Assembly (NCBI GenBank): GCA_029256575.1
Contig: JAQSXR010000029.1
Span: forward strand, 1-64,000
Direction of reading: 5' to 3'
DNA length: 64,000 bases
DNA from: Clostridiales bacterium
GTDB lineage: Bacteria; Bacillota; Clostridia; Lachnospirales; JAQSXR01
Position numbers and translations under genes: made by a program. The notes beneath the pieces are model-generated. The model was not told the DNA's origin. It saw only the letters and a program-made list of their open reading frames with translations, and searched no databases. How positions within the stretch are numbered: the stretch's first letter is position 1; each line of letters opens with the position of its first letter. Shown in pieces: positions 51,219 through 59,448 of this stretch.

Positions 51219-51848
51219 TTAATTTTTAACTTTTACTGAAACGAATTTGTTATCCTTAATTGTAAATCTCCATAAATAATCTTTTGCTTCACCTGCATAG
51301 TCTATATTAATACGTTTCGATGCTACAATATCTATATTATCTTGATTCTCAGAAGTTTCAAGATATAATTGAGTTCCACATAGATCCATTCCATAATTTA
51401 ATTTATTGATACCCATTGCTGTGCATAATTTACCAGGCCCGCTGCATAAATTACTGCGTTTATCCGTTTTTCGCCTTTGTTCCATTTGTTCAATTCCTTC
51501 AAGAGGTTCTAAAGCTCGTATTAGTACAGTTTCTGCTACATTCGCTACATTTGCTACAATATTAATACAATAATACATTCCATAAATCAAGTAGATATAA
51601 GCATATCCACCTTCACCATATTGAATTACTGTACGAGTTGAGTTTTTCTTATATGCATGTGCTGCTGCGTCAATCACTCCCATATACGCTTCAACTTCAA
51701 CAATTTTACCTTTTGTAATTCCTTCGTCTGTTTCGTGTACTAAAACAAGGCCAAGTAGCTCAGGTGCAAGCTCAAGTGCGCTTCTTTGGTAAAACTCTCT
51801 AGCTATTTTAATATTTATCACTCCTAACAAAAAAATCATTTTTAGCAT
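51219..51848 (-). CDS. 3-methyladenine DNA glycosylase (AAG/MPG type)
   Basis: Removes alkylated purines from DNA. The core begins IAREFYQRSALELAPELLGL, and shows the catalytic region GKIVEVEAYMGVIDAAAHAY (Glu activating water), YIYLIYGMYYCINIV and SGPGKLCTAMGI. About 195-209 residues. The annotated ATG (51848) gives a hydrophobic leader (MLKMIFLLGV) that does not belong to the fold. A TAGGAGTGAT site lies inside it, eight bases before an ATT codon at residue 13, so a non-standard start there or a lost ATG is possible. Confidence 0.88.
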   Translation of the reverse strand: MLKMIFLLGVINIKIAREFYQRSALELAPELLGLVLVHETDEGITKGKIVEVEAYMGVIDAAAHAYKKNSTRTVIQYGEGGYAYIYLIYGMYYCINIVANVANVAETVLIRALEPLEGIEQMEQRRKTDKRSNLCSGPGKLCTAMGINKLNYGMDLCGTQLYLETSENQDNIDIVASKRINIDYAGEAKDYLWRFTIKDNKFVSVKVKN

Positions 51849-51888
51849 GTGCTAAATGTTCAAAAAATATTAGAGCTTTAACAAAAAA

Positions 51889-51927
51889 GAATCTGCTACA
51901 CAGTTATCCAATGCAACAGATCCTTAT
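51889..51927 (-). terminator. terminator of the LiaF-like gene
   Basis: AAGGATCTG...CAGATTCTT stem followed by TTTTTTG on the minus strand, 24 bases after the stop at 51951. Confidence 0.6.
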
Positions 51928-51950
51928 TTCTATTTTCACTTTGTTAAGTC

Positions 51951-52676
51951 TTATATAATCTCTACTCCACCAAATACACCAGTAGCTTCCACATAAATCG
52001 TTGGCACATTTACTGGACCACTATTTGAATAATTTGAAGAACATTTGCCCAATACTGCTGTTCTCTTAACAACTATATTTGCATTTGTTGGCATTTTAAC
52101 TATAGCATTTCCAAAAACACCTGTTACTTCAATCTTAATATCTCGTGTAATATTTGCATCTGATAAATCAACTTCAATTCCACCAAATACAGCTGTTATC
52201 TCGCCACCATATAAAGACTGTGAACTATTCTTAGCTGCATAACTAGAAAATACTGCAACATAGTTAATTCTGTCATTAATGTCGACTCCACCTTTTGGGG
52301 CATTCATAGTTACATTATCTCTATCGATATTTATAGTTTTTTCATAGTGATATGTATTTGTTCCAAATCCACCGAAAATTACGATAATTCCTATCACTAT
52401 TAATACCATTGGCCAAAATGCTAAATCTGCAAAATCATTTGGCAATAAATCGATTCTCTCTATAAGTAACCAAAGACCAATTAATAAACCTACTGTATTA
52501 TGAACTTTTACACCATATTTAATAATTGAAGTAAAACATGGAATGATTATAAATGCAGTCCACCACCATCGTTCCAATTTCAAATTTTCTATATAGCCAT
52601 AATTCTCTGCTAATAATAATGCGCCTAAACCAATTATCATAATTCCAACTACCATTTTAGATATACGTGCTCTCAT
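51951..52676 (-). CDS. LiaF-like envelope-stress protein
   Basis: A 241-residue membrane protein with four N-terminal TM segments (LiaI/LiaF-type: GIMIIGLGALLLAENYGYI, FWPMVLIVIGIIVIFGGFG). A C-terminal beta-helix-like domain has repeated GVFG/VFGG turns (AVFGGIEVDLSDANI, EVTGVFGNAIVKMP, YVEATGVFGGVEII). LiaF restrains the LiaRS two-component system in Bacilli; no kinase lies alongside here, so a general envelope-sensing role is inferred. The gene has its own terminator. Confidence 0.8.
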   Translation of the reverse strand: MRARISKMVVGIMIIGLGALLLAENYGYIENLKLERWWWTAFIIIPCFTSIIKYGVKVHNTVGLLIGLWLLIERIDLLPNDFADLAFWPMVLIVIGIIVIFGGFGTNTYHYEKTINIDRDNVTMNAPKGGVDINDRINYVAVFSSYAAKNSSQSLYGGEITAVFGGIEVDLSDANITRDIKIEVTGVFGNAIVKMPTNANIVVKRTAVLGKCSSNYSNSGPVNVPTIYVEATGVFGGVEII

Positions 52677-52696
52677 TTTACCCCTCCTGAAAAAAA

Positions 52697-53299
52697 TTAT
52701 TTTTTATATTTAACTAGACTTTCTGCATCTAGTAAAATTTCTTCCACAACATTAGTCTCTAGCTCACTTGGCCCTTTTGGTTTTTTGGGTTCATCAAACT
52801 CTTTTGCGAGTTTTTTCTCATAGTACGTAATATCATGCCACTGATTTAGCTTAAATCCGGCTTTGTGGTGTATTCCCGCTTCTTTAAAATTCATTCTTTC
52901 ATGGAATAGCTCACTTTTATTATTTGGTCTAGTAACACAAGCGTATGCCATATAGTATCCTTGCTCTGTCAGCAAATTAAGAATTCCAGTATATAGTGCG
53001 GTTGCAATTCTATATCTTTGATATTCCTCATCAACATAAACGGTAACTTCCGTTGACCAATCATACGCTTCTCTTGCCCTATATCTACTGGCATAAGCAT
53101 ATCCAACGATCTTACCCTCTATTTCGCATACAATCCATGGATACGTTTTTGTATAATGCTCTATTCTTTCCTCAAATTCTTCTATACTTGGAATGTCGTA
53201 TTCAAATGTTATTGGGGTATAGACAACATAGGGAGCATAAATATTTAGTATTGCCTTAGCATCTAGTATATTTACGAGCCTAATATTAACCTCATCCAT
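52697..53299 (-). CDS. GNAT acetyltransferase (phosphinothricin-acetyltransferase type)
   Basis: A 200-residue acetyl-CoA-dependent N-acetyltransferase. It begins VNIRLVNILDAKAILNIYAP and has the PAT/Bar-type signatures TFEYDIPSIEEF and YAYASRYRAREAYDWSTEVT, then the acetyl-CoA loop YQRYRIATALYTGIL. In other bacteria these acetylate methionine sulfoximine/phosphinothricin-like amino acids. The Lys/Glu-rich tail of 40 residues exceeds the usual length. Substrate here unknown. Confidence 0.88.
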   Translation of the reverse strand: MDEVNIRLVNILDAKAILNIYAPYVVYTPITFEYDIPSIEEFEERIEHYTKTYPWIVCEIEGKIVGYAYASRYRAREAYDWSTEVTVYVDEEYQRYRIATALYTGILNLLTEQGYYMAYACVTRPNNKSELFHERMNFKEAGIHHKAGFKLNQWHDITYYEKKLAKEFDEPKKPKGPSELETNVVEEILLDAESLVKYKK

Positions 53300-53414
53300 T
53301 ATTTTTTCCCCTTCCGTTTCTCGTTTTCCTTAATTATAATATGTTAATTGCTCAAAATCAACTAATATAATCCATGTCATTACAATTGTCATATATAAAA
53401 TCTCTTTAAATTTC

Positions 53415-53452
53415 AAAAAATCCAACTTCTTTCTCAAAAAGTTGGACTTTTC
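53415..53452 (-). terminator. terminator of the DUF4234 gene
   Basis: AAAAGTCCAACTT / AAGTTGGATTTTTT stem and T-run on the minus strand, 15 bases after the stop at 53468. Confidence 0.8.
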
Positions 53453-53467
53453 TTTTACTAATTTTTA

Positions 53468-53911
53468 TTAAAAACCATTTGGATTGTAGTTATTTGGGTT
53501 GTAACCGTTATTATATCCTTGGCCATTGCTATACATTCTTCTATTGTAATCATCAAATACAATATTTGAATTTGTTATAAATTTAGCGATAGCAATCAAA
53601 GGTCCAATAATAATACAGCTTCCTAAAATGTACCATAAAAGATAAGTTGCTCCAGTATCCGCTATGCGAATATTAGAATAAGCACCTCTTGCTCTTAATC
53701 GTTCCCCTTGTGTATATAACCAGATTAATGTAAAAATTCCTGGTAACACAATTGCCAATATAAGTGCTAATACAGGGTCCATATCTTTCCCATCTCCTTG
53801 GCATGCTACGTTGATATCATTTTGCATTTGATATACAAAAAACCATGTATATATTCCGCAAGTGATAATAGACAAGCCAAAATAGGCCCAAAACGAGCGC
53901 ATTCTCAACAT
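53468..53911 (-). CDS. DUF4234 membrane protein
   Basis: A 147-residue protein with a DUF4234 core: SFWAYFGLSIITCGIYTWFF (first TM with the conserved G-I-Y), YQMQNDINVACQGDGKDMDP, and two further TM segments. It ends in an Asn/Tyr/Gly-rich tail (NGYNPNNYNPNGF). DUF4234 and DUF2752 genes often sit together in Firmicutes; here the DUF2752 neighbour upstream is fused to BirA. Function not established. Confidence 0.8.
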   Translation of the reverse strand: MLRMRSFWAYFGLSIITCGIYTWFFVYQMQNDINVACQGDGKDMDPVLALILAIVLPGIFTLIWLYTQGERLRARGAYSNIRIADTGATYLLWYILGSCIIIGPLIAIAKFITNSNIVFDDYNRRMYSNGQGYNNGYNPNNYNPNGF

Positions 53912-53966
53912 ATAAATTCCTCCCTTAAATATAATTATAATGATTGAAACCCTTAGATTTCAAAGA

Positions 53967-55268
53967 CTATCTAAATAAACCAATTGCTCTAAATAATAAT
54001 GAATTTTTATTAATATCCAATGGCGGTGTACTTAACCCTAAAGTAATTATTCTATATATATACACTGCTAGCAGTAATATTACTGTAAACATTAATAACA
54101 TCTTAAACCATTTCTTTGGATTCCCATTATCAATTATAAGATATACAACTACGATAGCGATTGGAAATATTGGATGCCATTTAAATGCCTGAGCAAAATC
54201 AAGATGCAATACACTAATCCAAGCCCTAGTCATTCCACAGGTTGGGCAAGGTACTCCAATCGTTGCTTTAATTATGCACTTTATATCCGTGATATACATA
54301 AATACAACAATCAAACCAAGTACGATACACCATATTAACACTTTTTTTTCTTTATCCTTAATAATTAATCTTGCTTGATCATCTATGTCGATTGCTTTGT
54401 ATACTTCCTTTGTTTCATCACCAACAATTATAACATTATTTCCTATAATATTAGAATGATTTTTATAAAAATCCATATACCCTTTATCTGTTAAGTTATT
54501 ATAATATTCTTCGAAATTATTTAGAACTTCACCGATTAACTGGCTTCTCGTACACTTACTATTTTCGAGTTGGACGATAGATCCTGCTATTTCTTGTATT
54601 TCATTTGGAAATTCTTCATTTTTTGTTGAAAAGTTAATACCAATCCCTAGAATTGCGTATTCCAATTTGCGACTTTCAAATTCTATCGCACCTTCTGTCA
54701 GAATACCACAAACCTTTTTTTCATTTATAAACAAATCATTAACCCACTTAATCCCCACACTAGCTCCTGTTAAAGTTTCAATTGCTTCTGCAACTGCAAC
54801 GGAAGCCGCAACTGTAATAAAAAGTGTATCATTTATGTCAATCTGTGGTCTCAAAACAATACTCATATAAATGCCAGTCTTCGAAGGTGAGAAGAAGCTT
54901 CTCCCTCTTCGTCCTTTTCCGTCTGTTTGTTCCTCAGAAATTACAACAAGCCCTTCTTTGGCACCATTTTGTGTTAAATCTTTTGCTAACGTATTCGTTG
55001 AGGTAACTGTTTTAAATACCTGTAGCTCATTTCCTAACGATTTTGTTTTCAAGTTCATCTTAATACTTGTCTCTGAGATTATATCACTTTTTTCTTTTAA
55101 GCAATAACCTCTATTCGTAACTGCCTCGATTATATACCCTTCTGATTTAAGATTATTAATTATCTTCCAAACAGCAGCTCTTGATATATTTAGCTTCGCA
55201 GCAATTTCGCTTCCAGATACACTTTTCCCTTTATTCTCTTCTAAAAATTCAATTACTCGTGTTTTCAT
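53967..55268 (-). CDS. birA: BirA biotin ligase/repressor fused to DUF2752 membrane domain
   Basis: Residues 1-65 are the winged-helix DNA-binding domain (SGSEIAAKLNISRAAVWKII). Residues about 85-270 are the biotin-protein ligase core with SEEQTDGKGRRGRSF (biotinyl-AMP loop) and GIKWVNDLFINEKKVCGIL. The last, SH3-like domain is cut short after AIDIDDQARLIIKDKEKK: the usual GEISIR-type ending is missing. From residue 310 (VLIWCIVLGLIVVFMYI) a DUF2752 domain follows, with its VPCPTCGMTRAW motif and C-terminal TMs. The junction (about 54341) lies in an A-rich run. The fusion probably arose by deletion between two adjacent genes; ligase activity may be impaired. Confidence 0.85.
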   Translation of the reverse strand: MKTRVIEFLEENKGKSVSGSEIAAKLNISRAAVWKIINNLKSEGYIIEAVTNRGYCLKEKSDIISETSIKMNLKTKSLGNELQVFKTVTSTNTLAKDLTQNGAKEGLVVISEEQTDGKGRRGRSFFSPSKTGIYMSIVLRPQIDINDTLFITVAASVAVAEAIETLTGASVGIKWVNDLFINEKKVCGILTEGAIEFESRKLEYAILGIGINFSTKNEEFPNEIQEIAGSIVQLENSKCTRSQLIGEVLNNFEEYYNNLTDKGYMDFYKNHSNIIGNNVIIVGDETKEVYKAIDIDDQARLIIKDKEKKVLIWCIVLGLIVVFMYITDIKCIIKATIGVPCPTCGMTRAWISVLHLDFAQAFKWHPIFPIAIVVVYLIIDNGNPKKWFKMLLMFTVILLLAVYIYRIITLGLSTPPLDINKNSLLFRAIGLFR

Positions 55269-55363
55269 ATTTCACCTCACGAAAATAGAAAGCCTAACCC
55301 GTTCCATTAAACTAAAACTTTTAATATTATACCATGTTGATACATCTTTTGCATTAGTTTTTA

Positions 55364-55392
55364 TTGAAAGACTTTGTAAAAAGTGTTAGAAT
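55364..55392 (+). promoter_or_regulatory. promoter of the asnB-ligase-racemase operon
   Basis: TTGAAA (55364-55369), 17 bases, TAGAAT (55387-55392), leaving a leader of about 135 bases before asnB, whose start has AAGGAGAG. Confidence 0.5.
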
Positions 55393-55533
55393 ATTTAGAA
55401 GTGTAATTTTATAGAGCTACATAATAATGGTTATACTTAAAGTTGATTTATTATCTATAAATATAAAAGAATTTTGTATATATATAATCATACTCATCCG
55501 AGATAATATATATAATAAGGAGAGATATACAGC

Positions 55534-57366
55534 ATGTGTGGTTTTGTAGGTTTTACAGGGGAAATAGAAAATAAAGAAGTTGTTCTTGAAAATATGATGA
55601 ACACTATTGTTCATAGGGGACCAGATAGTGCTGGTATTTATACTGATGAGGATATTGCCCTCGGCTTTAGACGTCTTAGTATTATTGACCTTGAGCATGG
55701 TAGCCAACCATTGCATAACGAAGATAAATCTGTGTGGTTGATTTTTAATGGAGAAATATATAATTTCCAAGCTCTACGAGAAGAACTTATTGCAAAAGGA
55801 CATATATTTACTACTCATACCGATAGTGAAGTTTTAATACATGGATACGAAGAATATAAAGAAGATATCGTTAACAAACTTAGGGGTATGTTTGCATTTG
55901 TCATATGGGATATCAAGGAGAAATCTCTTTTCTGTGCAAGAGATCACTTTGGAATTAAGCCATTCTACTATGCAACAATGGGCGATTGCTTAATGTTTGG
56001 ATCTGAAATAAAGAGCTTTTTACCTCACCCTAGCTTTAAAAAAGAATTAAACGAAGATGCATTAAAACCATATTTAACGTTTCAATATCCTGTTACCGAT
56101 TATACTTTTTTTAAGAATGTAAATAGACTTCCAGCTGCACATTACCTTACATTTAAAAATGGAAAACTAGATATTGTTCGTTATTGGGATATTAATTTTG
56201 AACCAGAAGATAAAGGTCTTGATTATTATGTTGATGAAATCGAAAAAGCGGTAAAAGAATCGGTAGAATTCCATCGAATTAGTGATGTTAAAGTTGGGTC
56301 ATTTTTATCAAGCGGTGTTGATTCAAGTTATATAACTTCTTGCTTAATGCCTAATAAAACCTTTACTGTAGGCTTTAACCGTGAACGTTTTTCAGAAATA
56401 GATTCTGCACAAGCTTTATCTAAAATACTTAATATTGAGAGTGTTAGTAAGATGGTAACTGCGGAAGAATGTTTTGAGAATTTTTCAAAAATTCAATATC
56501 ATTGTGATGAACCAGAATCAAATCCGTCAACTATCCCACTCTTTTTCTTAGCAAAGCTTGCTAGAGAACATGTAACCGTTATTCTTTCAGGAGAAGGTGC
56601 GGACGAGATATTTGGTGGATATCCATTATATAGAACACCATTTTCTGTTCAAAAATATCAAAGAATAATTCCTAAATTTATTCGTAAACCTCTCGGATTA
56701 CTTGCGACTAAATTACCTGATATGCATGGAAAGAAGTTTCTTCTCAAAGGCGGCGCGCCAGTTGAGAAACATTTTGTAGGCCAAGCTTATATTTTCGATG
56801 AAAAAGATGCTAAAAAGTTATTAAATCCAAAGTTTAGAAATGGCCCATCTGTTGATGATTTAATTCAACCAATTTATGATCGTGTTAAAGACAAGGATGA
56901 TGTAACAAAGATGCAATACCTTGACTTTCACCTTTGGATGCCAAAAGATATCTTATTAAAAGCTGATAAAATGAGTATGGCGAGTTCCATAGAACTTCGC
57001 GTACCATTCCTAGATAAAGAAGTTGTTGAACTTGCAAGAAAAATACCAAGTAAATATAGAGTAAACAATATAAATACAAAGTATGTTTTTAGACAAGCTG
57101 CAAATCGTATGTTACCAGATGAATGGGCTTCTCGTAAGAAGATTGGATTCCCTGTTCCTGTTACTTATTGGTTAAGAGAAGAAAAGTACTACAATATTGT
57201 AAAAGCTTCTTTCTTATCCGAACAAGCGAAACAATTTTTTGATACAAATACATTAGTTAAGATGCTTGATGCTCATTATAGTGAGAAGAAAAACTATGGA
57301 CGAAAACTATGGACGATATATACATTTCTAGTTTGGTATAACAAATTCTTTATCGAGCTAAATTAA
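55534..57366 (+). CDS. asnB: glutamine-dependent asparagine synthase (AsnB/AsnH type)
   Basis: A 610-residue amidotransferase. Cys2 (MCGFVGFTG) starts the glutaminase domain with NTIVHRGPDSAG and IFNGEIYNF. The synthetase domain has the PP-loop VGSFLSSGVDSSYIT, followed by LSGEGADEIFGGY and RVPFLDKEVVELA. It is full length. It could make free asparagine, but its place upstream of an ATP-grasp ligase (14 bases) and an aspartate racemase suggests amidation of a D-aspartyl residue, as AsnH does in lactic acid bacteria. Which is true cannot be read from the sequence. Confidence 0.92.
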   Translation: MCGFVGFTGEIENKEVVLENMMNTIVHRGPDSAGIYTDEDIALGFRRLSIIDLEHGSQPLHNEDKSVWLIFNGEIYNFQALREELIAKGHIFTTHTDSEVLIHGYEEYKEDIVNKLRGMFAFVIWDIKEKSLFCARDHFGIKPFYYATMGDCLMFGSEIKSFLPHPSFKKELNEDALKPYLTFQYPVTDYTFFKNVNRLPAAHYLTFKNGKLDIVRYWDINFEPEDKGLDYYVDEIEKAVKESVEFHRISDVKVGSFLSSGVDSSYITSCLMPNKTFTVGFNRERFSEIDSAQALSKILNIESVSKMVTAEECFENFSKIQYHCDEPESNPSTIPLFFLAKLAREHVTVILSGEGADEIFGGYPLYRTPFSVQKYQRIIPKFIRKPLGLLATKLPDMHGKKFLLKGGAPVEKHFVGQAYIFDEKDAKKLLNPKFRNGPSVDDLIQPIYDRVKDKDDVTKMQYLDFHLWMPKDILLKADKMSMASSIELRVPFLDKEVVELARKIPSKYRVNNINTKYVFRQAANRMLPDEWASRKKIGFPVPVTYWLREEKYYNIVKASFLSEQAKQFFDTNTLVKMLDAHYSEKKNYGRKLWTIYTFLVWYNKFFIELN

Positions 57367-57380
57367 GGGAGGACGAAAAT

Positions 57381-58607
57381 ATGTCAACTGAAAAGATAGA
57401 TTTTTTACCAGTATTACTTGGAAGTGATGCAAATGCTTATGGATTATCACGTTCTTTCCACTCTCAATATGGAATTAAGCCGCTAGTTGTAGGAAGGACG
57501 AGATTCACTCCTACATACAATAGTCATATATTTGATTTTGAATATGTTGATAATCTTGGTGATCCAGAGGTTATGGTAGCTGCATTAATTAAGATAGCAA
57601 AACGCAACCCAAATAAAAAACTTCTATTACTTTCTTGTGGTGATGATTATGTTAAATTAATCGTAAGAAATCGCGAAAGGCTAAAAGAATATTATGAATT
57701 ACCTTTCTTAGATGAAGCTTTGATGGATAGACTTTGCTTAAAAGAAAACTTCTATGACGTATGTCGTGAGTATGATTTTGCTTTTCCGCAAACGGTTCAA
57801 TGTACGTTCGAAGAACATTCAAACTTAGAACTGCCTTTTGAATATCCTATCATCATTAAACCTTCTAATAGTGTTGAATATTGGAAGTGTTCTTTCCCTG
57901 GAAAGAAAAAAGTGTTTATTGCGAATTCTCAAGCAGAACGTGACGCAATGTTCGCCGCTATATATGCTTCTAGCTATAAAGACACATTAATCATTCAAGA
58001 ATACATTCCTGGCGATGACTCATACATGCGCGTTCTTAACTGCTATTCTGGAAGAGACGGCAAAGTAAAATTAATGTCACTCGGACATGCCCTTTTAGAG
58101 GAACATACCCCTCAAGGTATCGGTAGCTATGCTGCCATAATGAGTACGTATGACCCTGCGATTCTAGAAAAATTTAAGAACTTTTTAGAAGCTGTTGGGT
58201 ACGTTGGTTTCTCAAACTTTGATATGAAATTTGACTATAGAGACAATACTTATAAACTATTTGAAATAAATCTTCGTTCAGGAAGATCCAGTTTTTATGT
58301 TACTGCTGCTGGATATAACTTAGCGAAATATGTAACCGAAGACTTTATTTTTAATAAACCAATGGATATTACTTATGCTACAAATAAACACCTTTGGTTA
58401 ATGATACCAAAGCAAGTATTGTTTAAATATCTTCCAAATGAACAATTAAAGCAGGAAGCAAAGCAATTAATAAAAAACGGAGAATATACACATTCTCTTT
58501 TCTATAAACCAGACTTTAGTTTCAAAAGATACCTTAAATTATGTTTAAGCTACTTTAATTACTTTAAAAAATACAAAAAATACTATGGCAAAAAAGGATT
58601 ATCCTAA
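57381..58607 (+). CDS. ATP-grasp carboxylate-amine ligase, candidate D-aspartate ligase
   Basis: A 408-residue ATP-grasp enzyme. The N-terminal preATP-grasp part is PVLLGSDANAYGLSRSFHSQ. The ATP loop region is YPIIIKPSNSVEYWKCSFPG, followed by TLIIQEYIPGDDSYMRVLNC, and the metal site is YKLFEINLRSGRSSFYVTAA. Its C-terminal 60 residues are basic and may sit on the membrane. Overall plan and neighbours match the D-aspartate ligases (Asl) that put D-Asp on peptidoglycan precursors in enterococci and lactococci. GGGAGG precedes the ATG; the stop overlaps the racemase start by one base. Confidence 0.8.
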   Translation: MSTEKIDFLPVLLGSDANAYGLSRSFHSQYGIKPLVVGRTRFTPTYNSHIFDFEYVDNLGDPEVMVAALIKIAKRNPNKKLLLLSCGDDYVKLIVRNRERLKEYYELPFLDEALMDRLCLKENFYDVCREYDFAFPQTVQCTFEEHSNLELPFEYPIIIKPSNSVEYWKCSFPGKKKVFIANSQAERDAMFAAIYASSYKDTLIIQEYIPGDDSYMRVLNCYSGRDGKVKLMSLGHALLEEHTPQGIGSYAAIMSTYDPAILEKFKNFLEAVGYVGFSNFDMKFDYRDNTYKLFEINLRSGRSSFYVTAAGYNLAKYVTEDFIFNKPMDITYATNKHLWLMIPKQVLFKYLPNEQLKQEAKQLIKNGEYTHSLFYKPDFSFKRYLKLCLSYFNYFKKYKKYYGKKGLS

Positions 58608-59308
58608 TGAGTGAAAAAAGACTTGGAATTTTGGGCGGTCTAGGCCCTCTCGCAACTGTATATTTTTGTGAAATGTTAATAAAAATGACTGACGCAAATA
58701 CAGATCAAGAACATATAGATATGATAATAAACAGTCATGCAAGTGTTCCAGACAGAACAGCATATATACTTGGGAAAAGTTCAGAAAATCCCCTCCCAGT
58801 TCTTATCGAAGATGCAAAACAACTAGAGGTCCTTGGTGTTGACTTCCTTGCTATGCCTTGTAATACAGCTCACTATTTTTATCAAGAATTGAGTCGTACT
58901 GTAAACACCCCCTTCGTTGATATGGTTGGTGAAACAGTTCAATTTATTAAGAGTTCCGGTGTAAAATGTGTAGGTATACTTGCAACAGATGGTACAATCT
59001 CCGGAAAGCATTATCAAAAAGAATGTATGAAGCATGGTGTCAACTACTCGATTCCTTCAGAACCTTCTCAAAAAGCACTTATGAGCATAATATATGATAA
59101 TATAAAAGCAGGAAAACCTGTAGATATGGAAAGCTTCAACAAAGTAATCAATGAAATGAAAACAAAAGGCTGTGATGCTGTTATTCTCGGATGTACAGAG
59201 CTATCAATAATTAAAAAAGACTATCATTTAGATTCGTACTATGTTGATTCTCTCGAAATGCTCGCCATTTCTACAATTAAGGCATGTGGTAAAAAAGTAA
59301 AGAAATAA
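58607..59308 (+). CDS. aspartate/glutamate racemase family protein, probable aspartate racemase
   Basis: PLP-independent racemase of 233 residues with both catalytic cysteines: DFLAMPCNTAHYFY (first) and AVILGCTELSII (second). The N-terminal GILGGLGPLATVYFCEMLIK is the aspartate racemase signature. Translation is coupled to the ATP-grasp ligase (one-base overlap), so it should supply its D-amino acid, most simply D-Asp. The stop codon is followed at once by a REP-like palindrome. Confidence 0.9.
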   Translation: MSEKRLGILGGLGPLATVYFCEMLIKMTDANTDQEHIDMIINSHASVPDRTAYILGKSSENPLPVLIEDAKQLEVLGVDFLAMPCNTAHYFYQELSRTVNTPFVDMVGETVQFIKSSGVKCVGILATDGTISGKHYQKECMKHGVNYSIPSEPSQKALMSIIYDNIKAGKPVDMESFNKVINEMKTKGCDAVILGCTELSIIKKDYHLDSYYVDSLEMLAISTIKACGKKVKK

Positions 59309-59408
59309 TGATACAATGGGGACGGTTCTTTTTGTATCAAAGTGATACAGTGGGGACGGTTCTTTTTGTATCACTTTGATACAAAAAGAACCGTCCCCAC
59401 TGTATCAT
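59308..59408. repeat. REP-like palindrome (GGGGACGGTTCTT type), copy 2
   Basis: One unit (GATACAATGGGGACGGTTC, then TTTTTGTATCA) followed by a perfect inverted pair with arms of about 30 bases (59344-59406). It starts directly after the racemase stop and can act as a terminator. Same family as 35108-35184. Confidence 0.85.
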
Positions 59409-59412
59409 TACC

Positions 59413-59441
59413 TTGATTTTTCCAATTAATTATGATATTAT
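59413..59441 (+). promoter_or_regulatory. promoter of the MutS2-like gene leader
   Basis: TTGATT (59413-59418), 17 bases, TATTAT (59436-59441). Predicted transcript start near 59449, about 320 bases before the coding region. Confidence 0.5.
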
Positions 59442-59448
59442 ATATTTA

